44,344 bases of DNA from positions 1 through 44,344 of the forward strand of contig CAYLJO010000019.1 in the NCBI GenBank assembly GCA_964383905.1, written 5' to 3'. Below, piece by piece: positions 8,031-16,118 of the stretch (position 1 is the stretch's first letter; each line of letters opens with the position of its first letter). The translations under genes and the position numbers were made by a program. The notes below the pieces were generated by a model, which saw nothing but the letters and a program-made list of their open reading frames with translations, searched no databases and was not told the origin of the DNA. Origin of the DNA: CAYLJO01 sp964383905 (GTDB lineage: Bacteria; Acidobacteriota; Blastocatellia; Pyrinomonadales; Pyrinomonadaceae).

Positions 8031-8857
8031 ATGAATAACATCTCTCAGGCGGTCACAATCTTGATCATGATTCTTGCGTTCGGCGGAACCCTGCCCACCC
8101 TTCATGCTCAGCAACCGGCAGCGTCCGTCAGTAGAAGGGAGGAAATTGACAAATCGAAGGTCATTGATCTCACCTACAGCTTTGATGAAAAGACGATCTA
8201 CTGGCCGACGGCCGAATCCTTCCGCTGGGAAAAGGTCGCGTGGGGATATCGCCCGGGGGCTACTGGTACACCTCGGCGAAGTTTGCGGCAAGTGAGCACG
8301 GCGGAACTCATCTCGACAGCCCGATCCACTTCGGCCAGGGGAAGGCCACCACTGACGAGATCCCGCTCACACGCCTGATCGGGTCTGCTGTTGTGATCGA
8401 CATCAGCGCGGCATGCGCAAAGAATCGCGACTACCTGCTCACAACCGAGGACATCACCGCGTGGGAGAAAACGCACGGCCGGATCCCCGATGGCGCAATA
8501 GTGCTAGTCCGGACGGGGTGGGGGAAGTTCTGGCCCGCCCGCAAACGCTATATGGGCAGTGATACGCCGGGCGACGCGTCGAACCTGCACTTTCCAGGCA
8601 TCTCGCGCGAAGCGGCAGAGTTTTTTGCGAACAGCCGGCAAATCAGCGGCGTCGGAATAGACACGGCCAGCCTCAATCATGGCCCGTCAAAGGAGTTTTG
8701 GGCCCACCGGGTGCTCAACGGCGCAGGCATCTACGGGCTGGAGAATATCGCTAACCTGGAGAGTGTGCCGGCAACAGGGGCGACGCTTATCGCATTGCCG
8801 ATGAAGATCAAAGGAGGGACCGGGGGGCCGGTGCGAATCATCGCCATCCTGCCGTGA
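8031..8857 (+). pseudogene. Secreted cyclase-family hydrolase, frameshifted
   Basis: Reading starts at ATG 8031 (AAGGA nine bases upstream) with a signal peptide ending LHAQQ and runs as VIDLTYSFDEKTIYWPT...FRWEKVAWG. Near 8240-8265 the family pattern moves to the next frame (SPGGYWYTSAKF, EHGGTHLDSPIHF) and continues to TGA 8857. Together the parts make about 275 residues with the canonical HxGTHxDxPxH metal motif of PF04199, unlike the neighbour at 6181-6840. The change falls next to the run CCCGGGGG, so a sequencing or assembly indel is as likely as a real mutation. If intact, it would be a periplasmic amidohydrolase. The flanking reading frames are otherwise undamaged. Confidence 0.75.
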
Positions 8858-8934
8858 TAGAATCGTTAATGATCAGGGTTAAGTTGGCATGCCTCACGGC
8901 ATCTGAGCTATAGGCACGGGAGGAGAATTGAAAG

Positions 8935-9255
8935 ATGGCCAGGCAATTCAGCGATTTGGAAATCAAGATCCTTTCTGATCTGGCAAGCGCAAATGACTGG
9001 AAGCGCCCGCAGGAGCTTGGCGGGGTGACCAAGAGCCCACATAGCCGGATACTGAAGAAGTTTTCGGACAAGGGTCTGGTTGAAAAGAGGCGCCGGAATG
9101 AGGACGAAGGTAAGCGCTCGGGCTACCTCTACCGCATCACGCACGAAGGGCAGTCGGCGCTCCGCCAGGAACTGGAGAAGCAGGGACGTCGAAGCGGTTA
9201 CGACTTACCCGGACGTCATGACGAGCACCGGACGGAGGGAGACCCTATCACGTAA
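8935..9255 (+). CDS. Small winged-helix DNA-binding protein
   Basis: 106 residues with GGAGG upstream of the ATG. Residues about 5-85 follow a MarR/PadR-like winged helix: FSDLEIKILSDLASAN, a recognition-helix-like HSRILKKFSDKGLVEK, then a wing with GYLYRITHEGQSAL. The C-terminal 20 residues are polar. It probably acts as a transcription regulator; the target is unknown. The nearest genes are the frameshifted cyclase 77 bases upstream and the DUF2270 gene downstream. Confidence 0.65.
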   Translation: MARQFSDLEIKILSDLASANDWKRPQELGGVTKSPHSRILKKFSDKGLVEKRRRNEDEGKRSGYLYRITHEGQSALRQELEKQGRRSGYDLPGRHDEHRTEGDPIT

Positions 9256-9336
9256 GCTGAGTTCTCATAATTTTCGCGGATCCAGACTTGAGGACCTATG
9301 GTGTGCTTTTCGAGGATGTGCATCTGACCCGACGCC

Positions 9337-10107
9337 ATGGACAGCGAAGTGCGAAGCGGAACGACCGGTTCATTATCACGCGGGGAACGCGGTGCGGGTG
9401 ACCTGCGGCCCATTGACGCTTCGGCAAGGAGAACTGAGCTCGCCGACAGGCCACCCACTTCGACGGGCCTGACCGAACGCAAGCCGTCGCCGGACTTCGC
9501 GACCGCGATGGGCCATTTCTACCGCGGCGAAACAGGGCGCTCAAACACATGGCGCAGTCGCCTCGACACGACGACCACCTGGGCCGTAGTTACCACCGGT
9601 GCCACCGTTTCGTTCTCTTTCAGCTCCGTGAACAATCCTCACTTCGTGATCTTGATGAACTCCGTGCTGGTAACTTTCTTCCTCTCCATGGAGGCGCGTC
9701 GTTACCGCTACTATGAAGTCTGGTCAAGCCGTGCGCGGGTGGTTGAGACGAGCTACTTTGCGCCGCTGCTGAGGCCGGGAGTGCCGGTCGACAAGGGGTG
9801 GGAATCACATCTCGCGGGCGATCTTTCGACGCCCAGCTTTACGATCAGCGGGTGGGAGGCCTTCGGGCGGCGTTTGCGGCGCAGCTACCTCTGGATATTC
9901 ATACTGCTGGCGCTGTCATGGAATCTGAAGATCTACCTGCATCCTCACCTGGCCCTAAGCTTCAACGAGTTCATCGCGCGCGCCGGCGTCGGAATAATAC
10001 CCGGCCAGGTGATATTTTCAGTCGGCATTATCTTCAACATCGGGATATTCGTCATCGCGCTCGCCACCATTGGTTTGCGTGAAGCGAGAGGCACGCGCGT
10101 TAGATAG
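9337..10107 (+). CDS. DUF2270 integral membrane protein
   Basis: 256 residues. The first 50 or so are polar and low in structure; the conserved body begins about AMGHFYRGE and may be reached from an alternative ATG near 9508. Four hydrophobic segments follow (TTWAVVTTGATVSFSF, FVILMNSVLVTFFLSM, YLWIFILLALSWNLKIYL and a long last one ending IGIFVIALATIGL). The pattern EARRYRYYEVWSSRARVVE between helices two and three is what I associate with DUF2270. Function unknown. Confidence 0.75.
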   Translation: MDSEVRSGTTGSLSRGERGAGDLRPIDASARRTELADRPPTSTGLTERKPSPDFATAMGHFYRGETGRSNTWRSRLDTTTTWAVVTTGATVSFSFSSVNNPHFVILMNSVLVTFFLSMEARRYRYYEVWSSRARVVETSYFAPLLRPGVPVDKGWESHLAGDLSTPSFTISGWEAFGRRLRRSYLWIFILLALSWNLKIYLHPHLALSFNEFIARAGVGIIPGQVIFSVGIIFNIGIFVIALATIGLREARGTRVR

Positions 10108-10133
10108 CAACCATCTCACGCCGAAAATAGGGT

Positions 10134-10451
10134 TCAGACCAGTTCCTGACCTTCCGCCGCGCCGAGTACTACGTCGAGCAGCCGAGGGAAACGCGTCTCC
10201 AGATCCTGCCCCCGCAAGGAGGTATAACGCTGAGTTCCGGCGGTGCGTACCTTGATCACACCCGCTTCGCGGAGCACCTTGAAGTGGTGGGACGCCGTCG
10301 ATTTAGCGATCGGTATATCGAAGGTGCCGCAGGGCTTTTCATCCGTCACGGCGAGCGCTCTCACGATGTGAAGGCGGATCGGATCGCTCAGCGCGTACAG
10401 CACGGCGAAGAGGTCGATGGCTTCCGTCTCCGGGTGGTATAGAGGTTTCAC
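10134..10451 (-). CDS. ArsR-family transcriptional regulator
   Basis: 105 residues forming one winged helix-turn-helix: LYALSDPIRLHIVRALA, then the recognition helix region KSTASHHFKVLREAGVIKVRTAGTQRYTSLR. This is the ArsR/SmtB fold. I see no CxCxxC metal-binding pair in the recognition helix (the single Cys is in EKPCGTFDI), so the inducer may not be a metal. It is divergent from the RND permease gene at 10675 and shares a 223-base intergenic region with it, which suggests it controls the pump and itself. A palindrome at 10469-10489 is a candidate operator. Confidence 0.85.
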   Translation of the reverse strand: MKPLYHPETEAIDLFAVLYALSDPIRLHIVRALAVTDEKPCGTFDIPIAKSTASHHFKVLREAGVIKVRTAGTQRYTSLRGQDLETRFPRLLDVVLGAAEGQELV

Positions 10452-10468
10452 GCTTGCAGTCTAACATG

Positions 10469-10489
10469 ATTTGGTTTAATATTCCAAAT
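10469..10489. promoter_or_regulatory. Palindromic candidate operator for the ArsR regulator
   Basis: ATTTGG (10469-10474), nine AT-only bases, then CCAAAT (10484-10489). The site lies 18-38 bases upstream of the arsR start codon, where an autorepressor would block transcription. ArsR proteins bind inverted repeats of this sort as dimers. The assignment is by position and symmetry only. Confidence 0.5.
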
Positions 10490-10674
10490 TTCGACAACAT
10501 ACGAACAACCGAAAAAGGTGATCAATGCGGGAAGACAGGGAAATAACGCCGGGGCAGTAGGTGTAACTTTCCGGGCACAAATTCGTCTGTAATTACGAAC
10601 GCGTCGAATCCGGGCACTCGTCGGGACGCCGGATCAGACGCTTATTTCTTAGCCACTTGCTTTACAGGTAGTAT

Positions 10675-13600
10675 ATGTGGATTGTCCGACTCGCTCTCCG
10701 TCGCCCCTACACTTTCGTTGTCGCCGCCCTCCTCATTCTGATCCTCGGCGGCGTAACTATCAGCCGGATGTCAACGGACATTTTTCCGGAGATCGACATC
10801 CCGGTTGTCAGCGTCATCTGGAGCTACAACGGGGTCGCGCCCGACGAGATGGAGAAGCGCATCTCGACGATCTGCGAGCGCGCGATGACCACCACAGTCA
10901 ACGATATCGAGCACATCGAGTCGCAATCGCTCAACGGGGTCAGCGTGATCAAGGTCTTTTTCCACCCGGGGGCCAAGATCGAAGCGGCGGTTGCCCAGGT
11001 GACTTCGATCAATCAAACGCTCCTGCGCGTGATGCCGCCCGGCATCACACCGCCTCTCATTATTCGCTACAGCGCCTCGAACGTGCCGGTCCTGCAGGCG
11101 AGCATCAGCAGTGACACGCTCACCGAGCAGCAGCTTTACGACTACGGCCTCAACTTCATCCGCACGCAGCTGGCGACCGTCCAGGGCGCTTCGGTCCCGC
11201 TTCCGTACGGAGGCAAGGTGCGGCAGATCATGGTTGATATCGACCCGCAGGCCCTTTTCGCGAAAGGCCTTTCGGCCGCCGATGTGAGCAACGCGATCAA
11301 CGCCCAGAATCTGATCCTGCCGGCCGGCAGCGCGAAAATCGGGGGGCGCGAGTATAACGTGCGGCTCAACAGCAGCCCGGAGGCGGTCGCCGCGCTGAAC
11401 GACTTACCGATCAAACAGGTCAACGGCGCGACGGTCTACATCCGCGACGTCGCGCAGGTGCGAGACGGGTACGCGGTGCAGACCAACATCGTCAGGCAGG
11501 ACGGGCGACGCTCAGCCTTGCTGACGATCTTGAAAAGCGGCGGCGCTTCGACTCTGGATATCGTGAACCGGGTCAAGCAAGCCTTACCACGCATCCAGAC
11601 CACTTTGCCGCAGGCGCTCAAAATCAATCTACTATTCGACCAATCTTTGTTCGTGCGCGCGGCGATCAAAGGGGTGGTTACCGAGGCGATGATCGCCGCC
11701 TGCCTGACGGCGGCGATGATCCTTCTCTTCCTTGGGAGCTGGCGCAGCACTCTGATCGTCGCCGTCTCGATCCCGCTCTCCATCATGTGCTCGATCATCG
11801 TCTTGAGCCTTCTCGGCGAGACGCTCAACGTCATGACACTCGGGGGTCTGGCCCTCGCCGTCGGTATCCTGGTCGACGACGCGACCGTGGAGATCGAAAA
11901 CATTCACCGCAACATCGGTCAGGGGAAGCCCCTCAAGAAAGCGATCCTCGACGGCGCGCAGCAGATCGCCACACCGACATTTGTTTCGACGCTCTCGATC
12001 TGTATCGTGTTTGTGCCGGTGGTCTTCTTGACGGGGGCGTCGAAATCGCTCTTCACACCGCTCGCGATGGCGGTGGTCTTCGCCATGATGGCATCTTACC
12101 TTCTTTCCCGGACGCTGATCCCGACGCTGGTGGTTTACCTCCTCGGCGGCGAACTGGAGCTTTACCAGCATCCGGAAGGAGATGAAAGCCAGGGGGGCGA
12201 GCACGGCGCCGCCGCCGCGAATAATGTCATCTGGAGGGCCCACCAGGCTTTCAACCGCCGTTTTGAGAAGTTCCGCGGGGGCTACCGCAACGCTCTCGGC
12301 TGGGCGCTTGATCACCGGCGCCTGGTGCTCATGGGGTTCAGCGCTTTCGCCCTGGGGTCCTTTATCTTATTGCCCTTCGTCGGCGAAAACTTCTTCCCGC
12401 AGGTTGATGCAGGGCAGTTCCGGTTGCACGTCCGGGCCCCGGCCGGAACACGTATCGAAGAGACCGAGCGTATCTTCGGACAGGTCGAGGATACGATCAG
12501 GCACACAATCCCGGCCAACGAGCTCGGGCTGGTGCTGGATAATATCGGGCTGCCGATCAGCGGCGTCAACCTGGCATTCAGCGATAGCGCGACCGTCGGC
12601 GCTTCGGATGGGGAGATCCTGGTTTCCCTTAAAGAGGGTGAGCATCGCCCCACCCCGGAGTACGTCAGGCAGCTTCGACACGACTTAAAAGAGAAGTTCC
12701 CGGACCTCATCTTTTTCTTCCAGCCCGCCGATATCGTCGGTCAGATATTGAATTTCGGTCTCCCTTCCCCGATCGACATACAGGTCGTCGGGCGTGATCA
12801 AAAGAACTATCAGATCGCTCTCGAGCTGGCAGAGCGTGTCTCGCACATCCCGGGGGCCGTCGACGTGCATGTCCACCAGATCGTCAACGCGCCGGAGCTG
12901 CGCGTGAACGTGGACCGCACGCGGGCCGAGCAGGTCGGGCTCACGCAGCGCGATGTCGCAAGTGACCTGCTCATCTCGCTCAGCTCGAGCGGCCAGGCGG
13001 CGCCGAACTTCTGGCTTAATCCGGAAAACGGCGTCAGTTACGCGGTCGCCGTCCAGACGCCCCAGTACAAGATGGATTCGGTCGATGCCCTCCAAAGCAC
13101 GCCGATTACGGGCGGGCCGAGCGGCCCCCAGTTGTTGAGTAACCTGGCCACCGTGCAGCACCAGACGGCGATGGCGGTCATCAACCATTACAACGTGCAG
13201 CCGGTTTTCGACGTCTACGCCAACGTCCAGGGGCGTGATCTCGGAGGGGTCGCGGGCGATATTGATAAAATAGTCGCCGAATACCAGAACAAGCTGCCGC
13301 GCGGCAGCTCGCTCGTGATGCGCGGGCAGGTCGATAGCATGAGGTCGTCGTTCCTTGGTCTCGGCGCCGGTCTGGTGTTTGCCATCCTGCTCGTCTACTT
13401 CCTGATGGTGGTCAACTTTCAGTCATGGCTCGACCCGCTGATCATCATGATGGCGCTGCCGGGGGCCCTGGCCGGCATTCTGTGGGTGCTCTTTGTGACT
13501 GAGACGACCCTCAGCGTTCCGGCTTTGATGGGGGCGATCATGTCCGTCGGCGTGGCCACGGCAAACAGTATTCTGATGATCACGTTTGCTAACGACCAAC

Positions 13601-13905
13601 GTCTTGAGGGGGATACGGCCGTAGCCGCGGCCCTGGCGGCCGGGTTCACGCGCCTTCGGCCGGTACTCATGACCGCGCTGGCGATGATCATCGGAATGCT
13701 CCCGATGGCGTTGGGCTTCGGCGAAGGCGGGGAGCAGAACGCGCCGCTCGGCCGGGCGGTGATCGGGGGGCTTGTCGTGGCAACCTTCGCCACGTTGTTC
13801 TTCGTGCCGGTTGTGTATAGCGTCCTGCGGCACAAACAGCCCCACGCCCCGACCGAAGAAGATGAGTTGCTGCGGGAACCTGGCGTTGCCGTAGCGAGTA
13901 GCTAG
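10675..13905 (+). CDS. RND efflux permease (HAE-1-type)
   Basis: 1076 residues, full length for the AcrB family. It shows the N-terminal helix, FPEIDIPVVSV, the pore-domain DPQALFAKGLSAADVSNAI, and TM4 with GILVDDATVEIENIHR carrying the proton-relay Asp pair (D401-D402). In TM10 the segment GVATANSILM lines up with AcrB GLSAKNAIL, so the relay Lys (K940 in AcrB) is Ala963 here. It would export drugs, lipids or other toxic compounds from periplasm or inner membrane, powered by protons. The adaptor gene follows 21 bases downstream, reversed from the common adaptor-permease order; no outer-membrane factor is adjacent. Probably controlled by the divergent ArsR protein. Confidence 0.93.
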   Translation: MWIVRLALRRPYTFVVAALLILILGGVTISRMSTDIFPEIDIPVVSVIWSYNGVAPDEMEKRISTICERAMTTTVNDIEHIESQSLNGVSVIKVFFHPGAKIEAAVAQVTSINQTLLRVMPPGITPPLIIRYSASNVPVLQASISSDTLTEQQLYDYGLNFIRTQLATVQGASVPLPYGGKVRQIMVDIDPQALFAKGLSAADVSNAINAQNLILPAGSAKIGGREYNVRLNSSPEAVAALNDLPIKQVNGATVYIRDVAQVRDGYAVQTNIVRQDGRRSALLTILKSGGASTLDIVNRVKQALPRIQTTLPQALKINLLFDQSLFVRAAIKGVVTEAMIAACLTAAMILLFLGSWRSTLIVAVSIPLSIMCSIIVLSLLGETLNVMTLGGLALAVGILVDDATVEIENIHRNIGQGKPLKKAILDGAQQIATPTFVSTLSICIVFVPVVFLTGASKSLFTPLAMAVVFAMMASYLLSRTLIPTLVVYLLGGELELYQHPEGDESQGGEHGAAAANNVIWRAHQAFNRRFEKFRGGYRNALGWALDHRRLVLMGFSAFALGSFILLPFVGENFFPQVDAGQFRLHVRAPAGTRIEETERIFGQVEDTIRHTIPANELGLVLDNIGLPISGVNLAFSDSATVGASDGEILVSLKEGEHRPTPEYVRQLRHDLKEKFPDLIFFFQPADIVGQILNFGLPSPIDIQVVGRDQKNYQIALELAERVSHIPGAVDVHVHQIVNAPELRVNVDRTRAEQVGLTQRDVASDLLISLSSSGQAAPNFWLNPENGVSYAVAVQTPQYKMDSVDALQSTPITGGPSGPQLLSNLATVQHQTAMAVINHYNVQPVFDVYANVQGRDLGGVAGDIDKIVAEYQNKLPRGSSLVMRGQVDSMRSSFLGLGAGLVFAILLVYFLMVVNFQSWLDPLIIMMALPGALAGILWVLFVTETTLSVPALMGAIMSVGVATANSILMITFANDQRLEGDTAVAAALAAGFTRLRPVLMTALAMIIGMLPMALGFGEGGEQNAPLGRAVIGGLVVATFATLFFVPVVYSVLRHKQPHAPTEEDELLREPGVAVASS

Positions 13906-13926
13906 GCGCAAAGCAGTGGAGAGTAA

Positions 13927-15384
13927 ATGCAAATGGCTGTCGAGCAAAATCAAAGCACGGCTCTCTTAGAAGAACCGGCCGCCGAAGGGCGGCAGCAGGA
14001 AGGGCCGGTTGCGGTAAATCCCCGCCGGGGAGAGGCTGTCGTAAAAGAGCAGACAACCGGCGGTGGCAAAAGTCAAAATGGCCGGTTTGGCATGATCGGC
14101 GCGGTCTCCGGTCTGGTGCTGGTGTGCTTGCTTGCCGCCGGTGTTCTGCCACGCATGAGAAGGCGCTCCGAGTTAAACGCGGAGGCAAAGCAAGCCGCGA
14201 CCAGTCGCACTACCGTAAATGTTGTGAAGCCTAAACAGGCGCCGGCGACGAGCGACCTGATTCTGCCCGGCACAACGCAGGCCGTCCAGGAGACCATTAT
14301 CTCGGCCCGCACCAACGGGTTTGTGCGGCGGTGGCTGGTTGATATCGGCGATCGTGTCAAGGCGGGGCAATTACTTGCGGAGATTGAAACGCCCGAAGCG
14401 GATCAAGAGTTACGTCAGGGCCGCCAGGAGGTTGACCAGGCTAACCAGCAGTTGAATCAGGCCCGTCAGCAGGTAAACCAGGCCCGCGCCGCATTGGCGC
14501 AGCAGCAGGCGGCCCTCAGGCAGGCGCGCACGAATCTGGAACTGGCGCGCGTCGAACTCAATCGCTCGAAGTCGCTCGTCGGTCAGGGGGTCGTGGCCCA
14601 GGAAGAGACGGATAGGCTGCAGGCGACGTTTGATGCGCGCGAGGCGGATGTCGAGGCCGCCTTGGCCAATATCAGGAATGCGCAGGCGAGTATCAGTGCT
14701 AACCAGGCCAATGTCGAATCGAACCAGGCCAACGTGAGGGCCAAGCAGGCGAACGTTCAGCGCCTCGCGGAACTGCAGGCGTTTCAAAATGTCACCGCAC
14801 CTTTTAACGGCATCATCACAGCGCGTAACATTGACGTCGGCTCGTTAATCAACGGGGGGAGCAGCACAGGCGCAAACGGCGGCGGGCTCTTCAAAATCGC
14901 CAAAATCGATACCATCCGAACCTTCGTTAACGTCCCGCAGACCTTCATCCAGGCCATGAAGACGGGCCAAATCGCGCAGGTCACGGTCAAGGAGCTACCG
15001 CAAAAGTCATTCACCGGTCGGGTGGTCCGCACCGCTAATGCCCTTGATCCGTCATCGCGCACAATGCCTGTCGAAGTGCATGTCACTAATAGCGATTCCC
15101 AGCTCCTGCCGGGGATGTACGCGCAGGTCAGGTTTGACGTCCCGCAGTCGAATCAGCCCCTGCTTGTTCCGTCGAACGCTCTTGTCATGAGACCAGACGG
15201 TACATATGTCGTCGTCGTTAGGGGCGACCACGCGGCCCACTATCAAAAGGTCGAGGTCGGGCGCGATTATGGCACGGACATCGAAGTCATTTCCGGACTG
15301 GCCGGCGAGGATTCGGTTGTCGCAAATCCGACCGATGCTTTGCGAGAGGGGACGCAGGTAGATGAGGTGAGCGCTAAGGGTTAA
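13927..15384 (+). CDS. RND periplasmic adaptor (membrane fusion protein)
   Basis: 485 residues. A polar N-terminus of about 55 residues is followed by one transmembrane anchor (MIGAVSGLVLVCLLAAGVL) rather than a lipobox. Then come the lipoyl-like half (VDIGDRVKAGQLLAEIETPE), a long Gln/Asn/Ala-rich coiled coil at about 160-285, the second lipoyl half (FNGIITARNIDVGSLI), and barrel and membrane-proximal domains (LLPGMYAQVRF, LVPSNALVMR). The hairpin contains near-repeats of NQANV (ISANQANVESNQANVRAKQANVQRL split by short words). It couples the permease to an outer-membrane channel. It is in one operon with the permease. Confidence 0.92.
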   Translation: MQMAVEQNQSTALLEEPAAEGRQQEGPVAVNPRRGEAVVKEQTTGGGKSQNGRFGMIGAVSGLVLVCLLAAGVLPRMRRRSELNAEAKQAATSRTTVNVVKPKQAPATSDLILPGTTQAVQETIISARTNGFVRRWLVDIGDRVKAGQLLAEIETPEADQELRQGRQEVDQANQQLNQARQQVNQARAALAQQQAALRQARTNLELARVELNRSKSLVGQGVVAQEETDRLQATFDAREADVEAALANIRNAQASISANQANVESNQANVRAKQANVQRLAELQAFQNVTAPFNGIITARNIDVGSLINGGSSTGANGGGLFKIAKIDTIRTFVNVPQTFIQAMKTGQIAQVTVKELPQKSFTGRVVRTANALDPSSRTMPVEVHVTNSDSQLLPGMYAQVRFDVPQSNQPLLVPSNALVMRPDGTYVVVVRGDHAAHYQKVEVGRDYGTDIEVISGLAGEDSVVANPTDALREGTQVDEVSAKG

Positions 15385-15771
15385 AGGGGCATCCGATACG
15401 GTGATAGGTGCCCACGGGGTGACAAGAGTGAATTCAAATCGGCCAGCCGCACACGATCTGAGTATAGAAAAAATGCGGGGCGCGACCTGTCAAGGCTATG
15501 CTTGCGCCGGGGCGGGCGAGGCGTGGGAACATGAGAAGCGCGAATTTATTGCCTAAACCGGTAACTTAACGCTTCGCGCCCTCGCTATGGAATCGGCGGC
15601 ACGGCCGTTGCTGAATAGCCGTCACAGTTAAGATAACTGCGACTACATGATGGTATTCGGGGGTCAAGCTCTTTTGGCAATAATGAGTGAAGGCTTTGGG
15701 GGAGGTCTTCTCTCACTTTGAAAGACGACTCTTTGGGGGAACGGAGTCGTCATCTACATTGTCAAAGAGCG
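15385..15771. other. Gene-free stretch with hairpins
   Basis: I see no supportable gene here. It holds an 8-bp inverted repeat GACGACTC/GAGTCGTC at 15724-15731 and 15744-15751 with a 12-base loop. The word CTTTGGGGGA occurs at about 15694 and 15731, and CTTGGGGGAG near 15809 inside the neighbouring remnant. A minus-strand TTGACA (15487-15492) lies 18 bases from TTCTAT, a weak promoter candidate with no gene behind it. Confidence 0.4.
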
Positions 15772-15999
15772 TCAATAAATAGGCTGCTGGTCAGCGTCCT
15801 GTCGGGGCTTGGGGGAGCCTCTCAGGAAGACCGGCAGCCCGTTTATTTGGTGGAAGGTCCAGTGGGTCATCTCGCCTTGCAGCGCACGCTCGACCACCGC
15901 TTTGGTGAGTTGTTGCAGCAGACCATCATCGACAAACATATCGTCCGGCGACTTGTAATCTTTGAGCAGTTCGTCTAAGAGTGCCGGTGTAATCGGCAT
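15772..15999 (-). pseudogene. IS256-family transposase N-terminal remnant
   Basis: Starting at ATG 15999 (AAGGA seven bases upstream), the first 43 or so residues read MPITPALLDELLKDYK, then MFVDDGLLQQLTKAVVERALQGEMTH. This is the well-known N-terminus of IS256/Mutator-type transposases (about 400 residues when complete). After EMTH the sequence no longer follows the family (expected HLGYE...) and stops 30 codons later. The DDE catalytic core and terminal repeats are missing, so only a dead 5' fragment remains. Confidence 0.75.
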
Positions 16000-16118
16000 A
16001 ATCTGTCCTTTCTCGAAACAAGGTAAATTGATCATTGCCGTTTACACAATTCTCCTGACACCCTCGTGATAATGTTATGGCGGTCCTGCTCCTCAGACTC
16101 CTATGTATCCTGTCATTA

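Noticed and set aside
11632..12315. Minus-strand open frame of 227 codons
   Set aside because: Antisense to the RND permease; its His/Arg/Asp-rich content is typical of the complement of a GC-rich gene.
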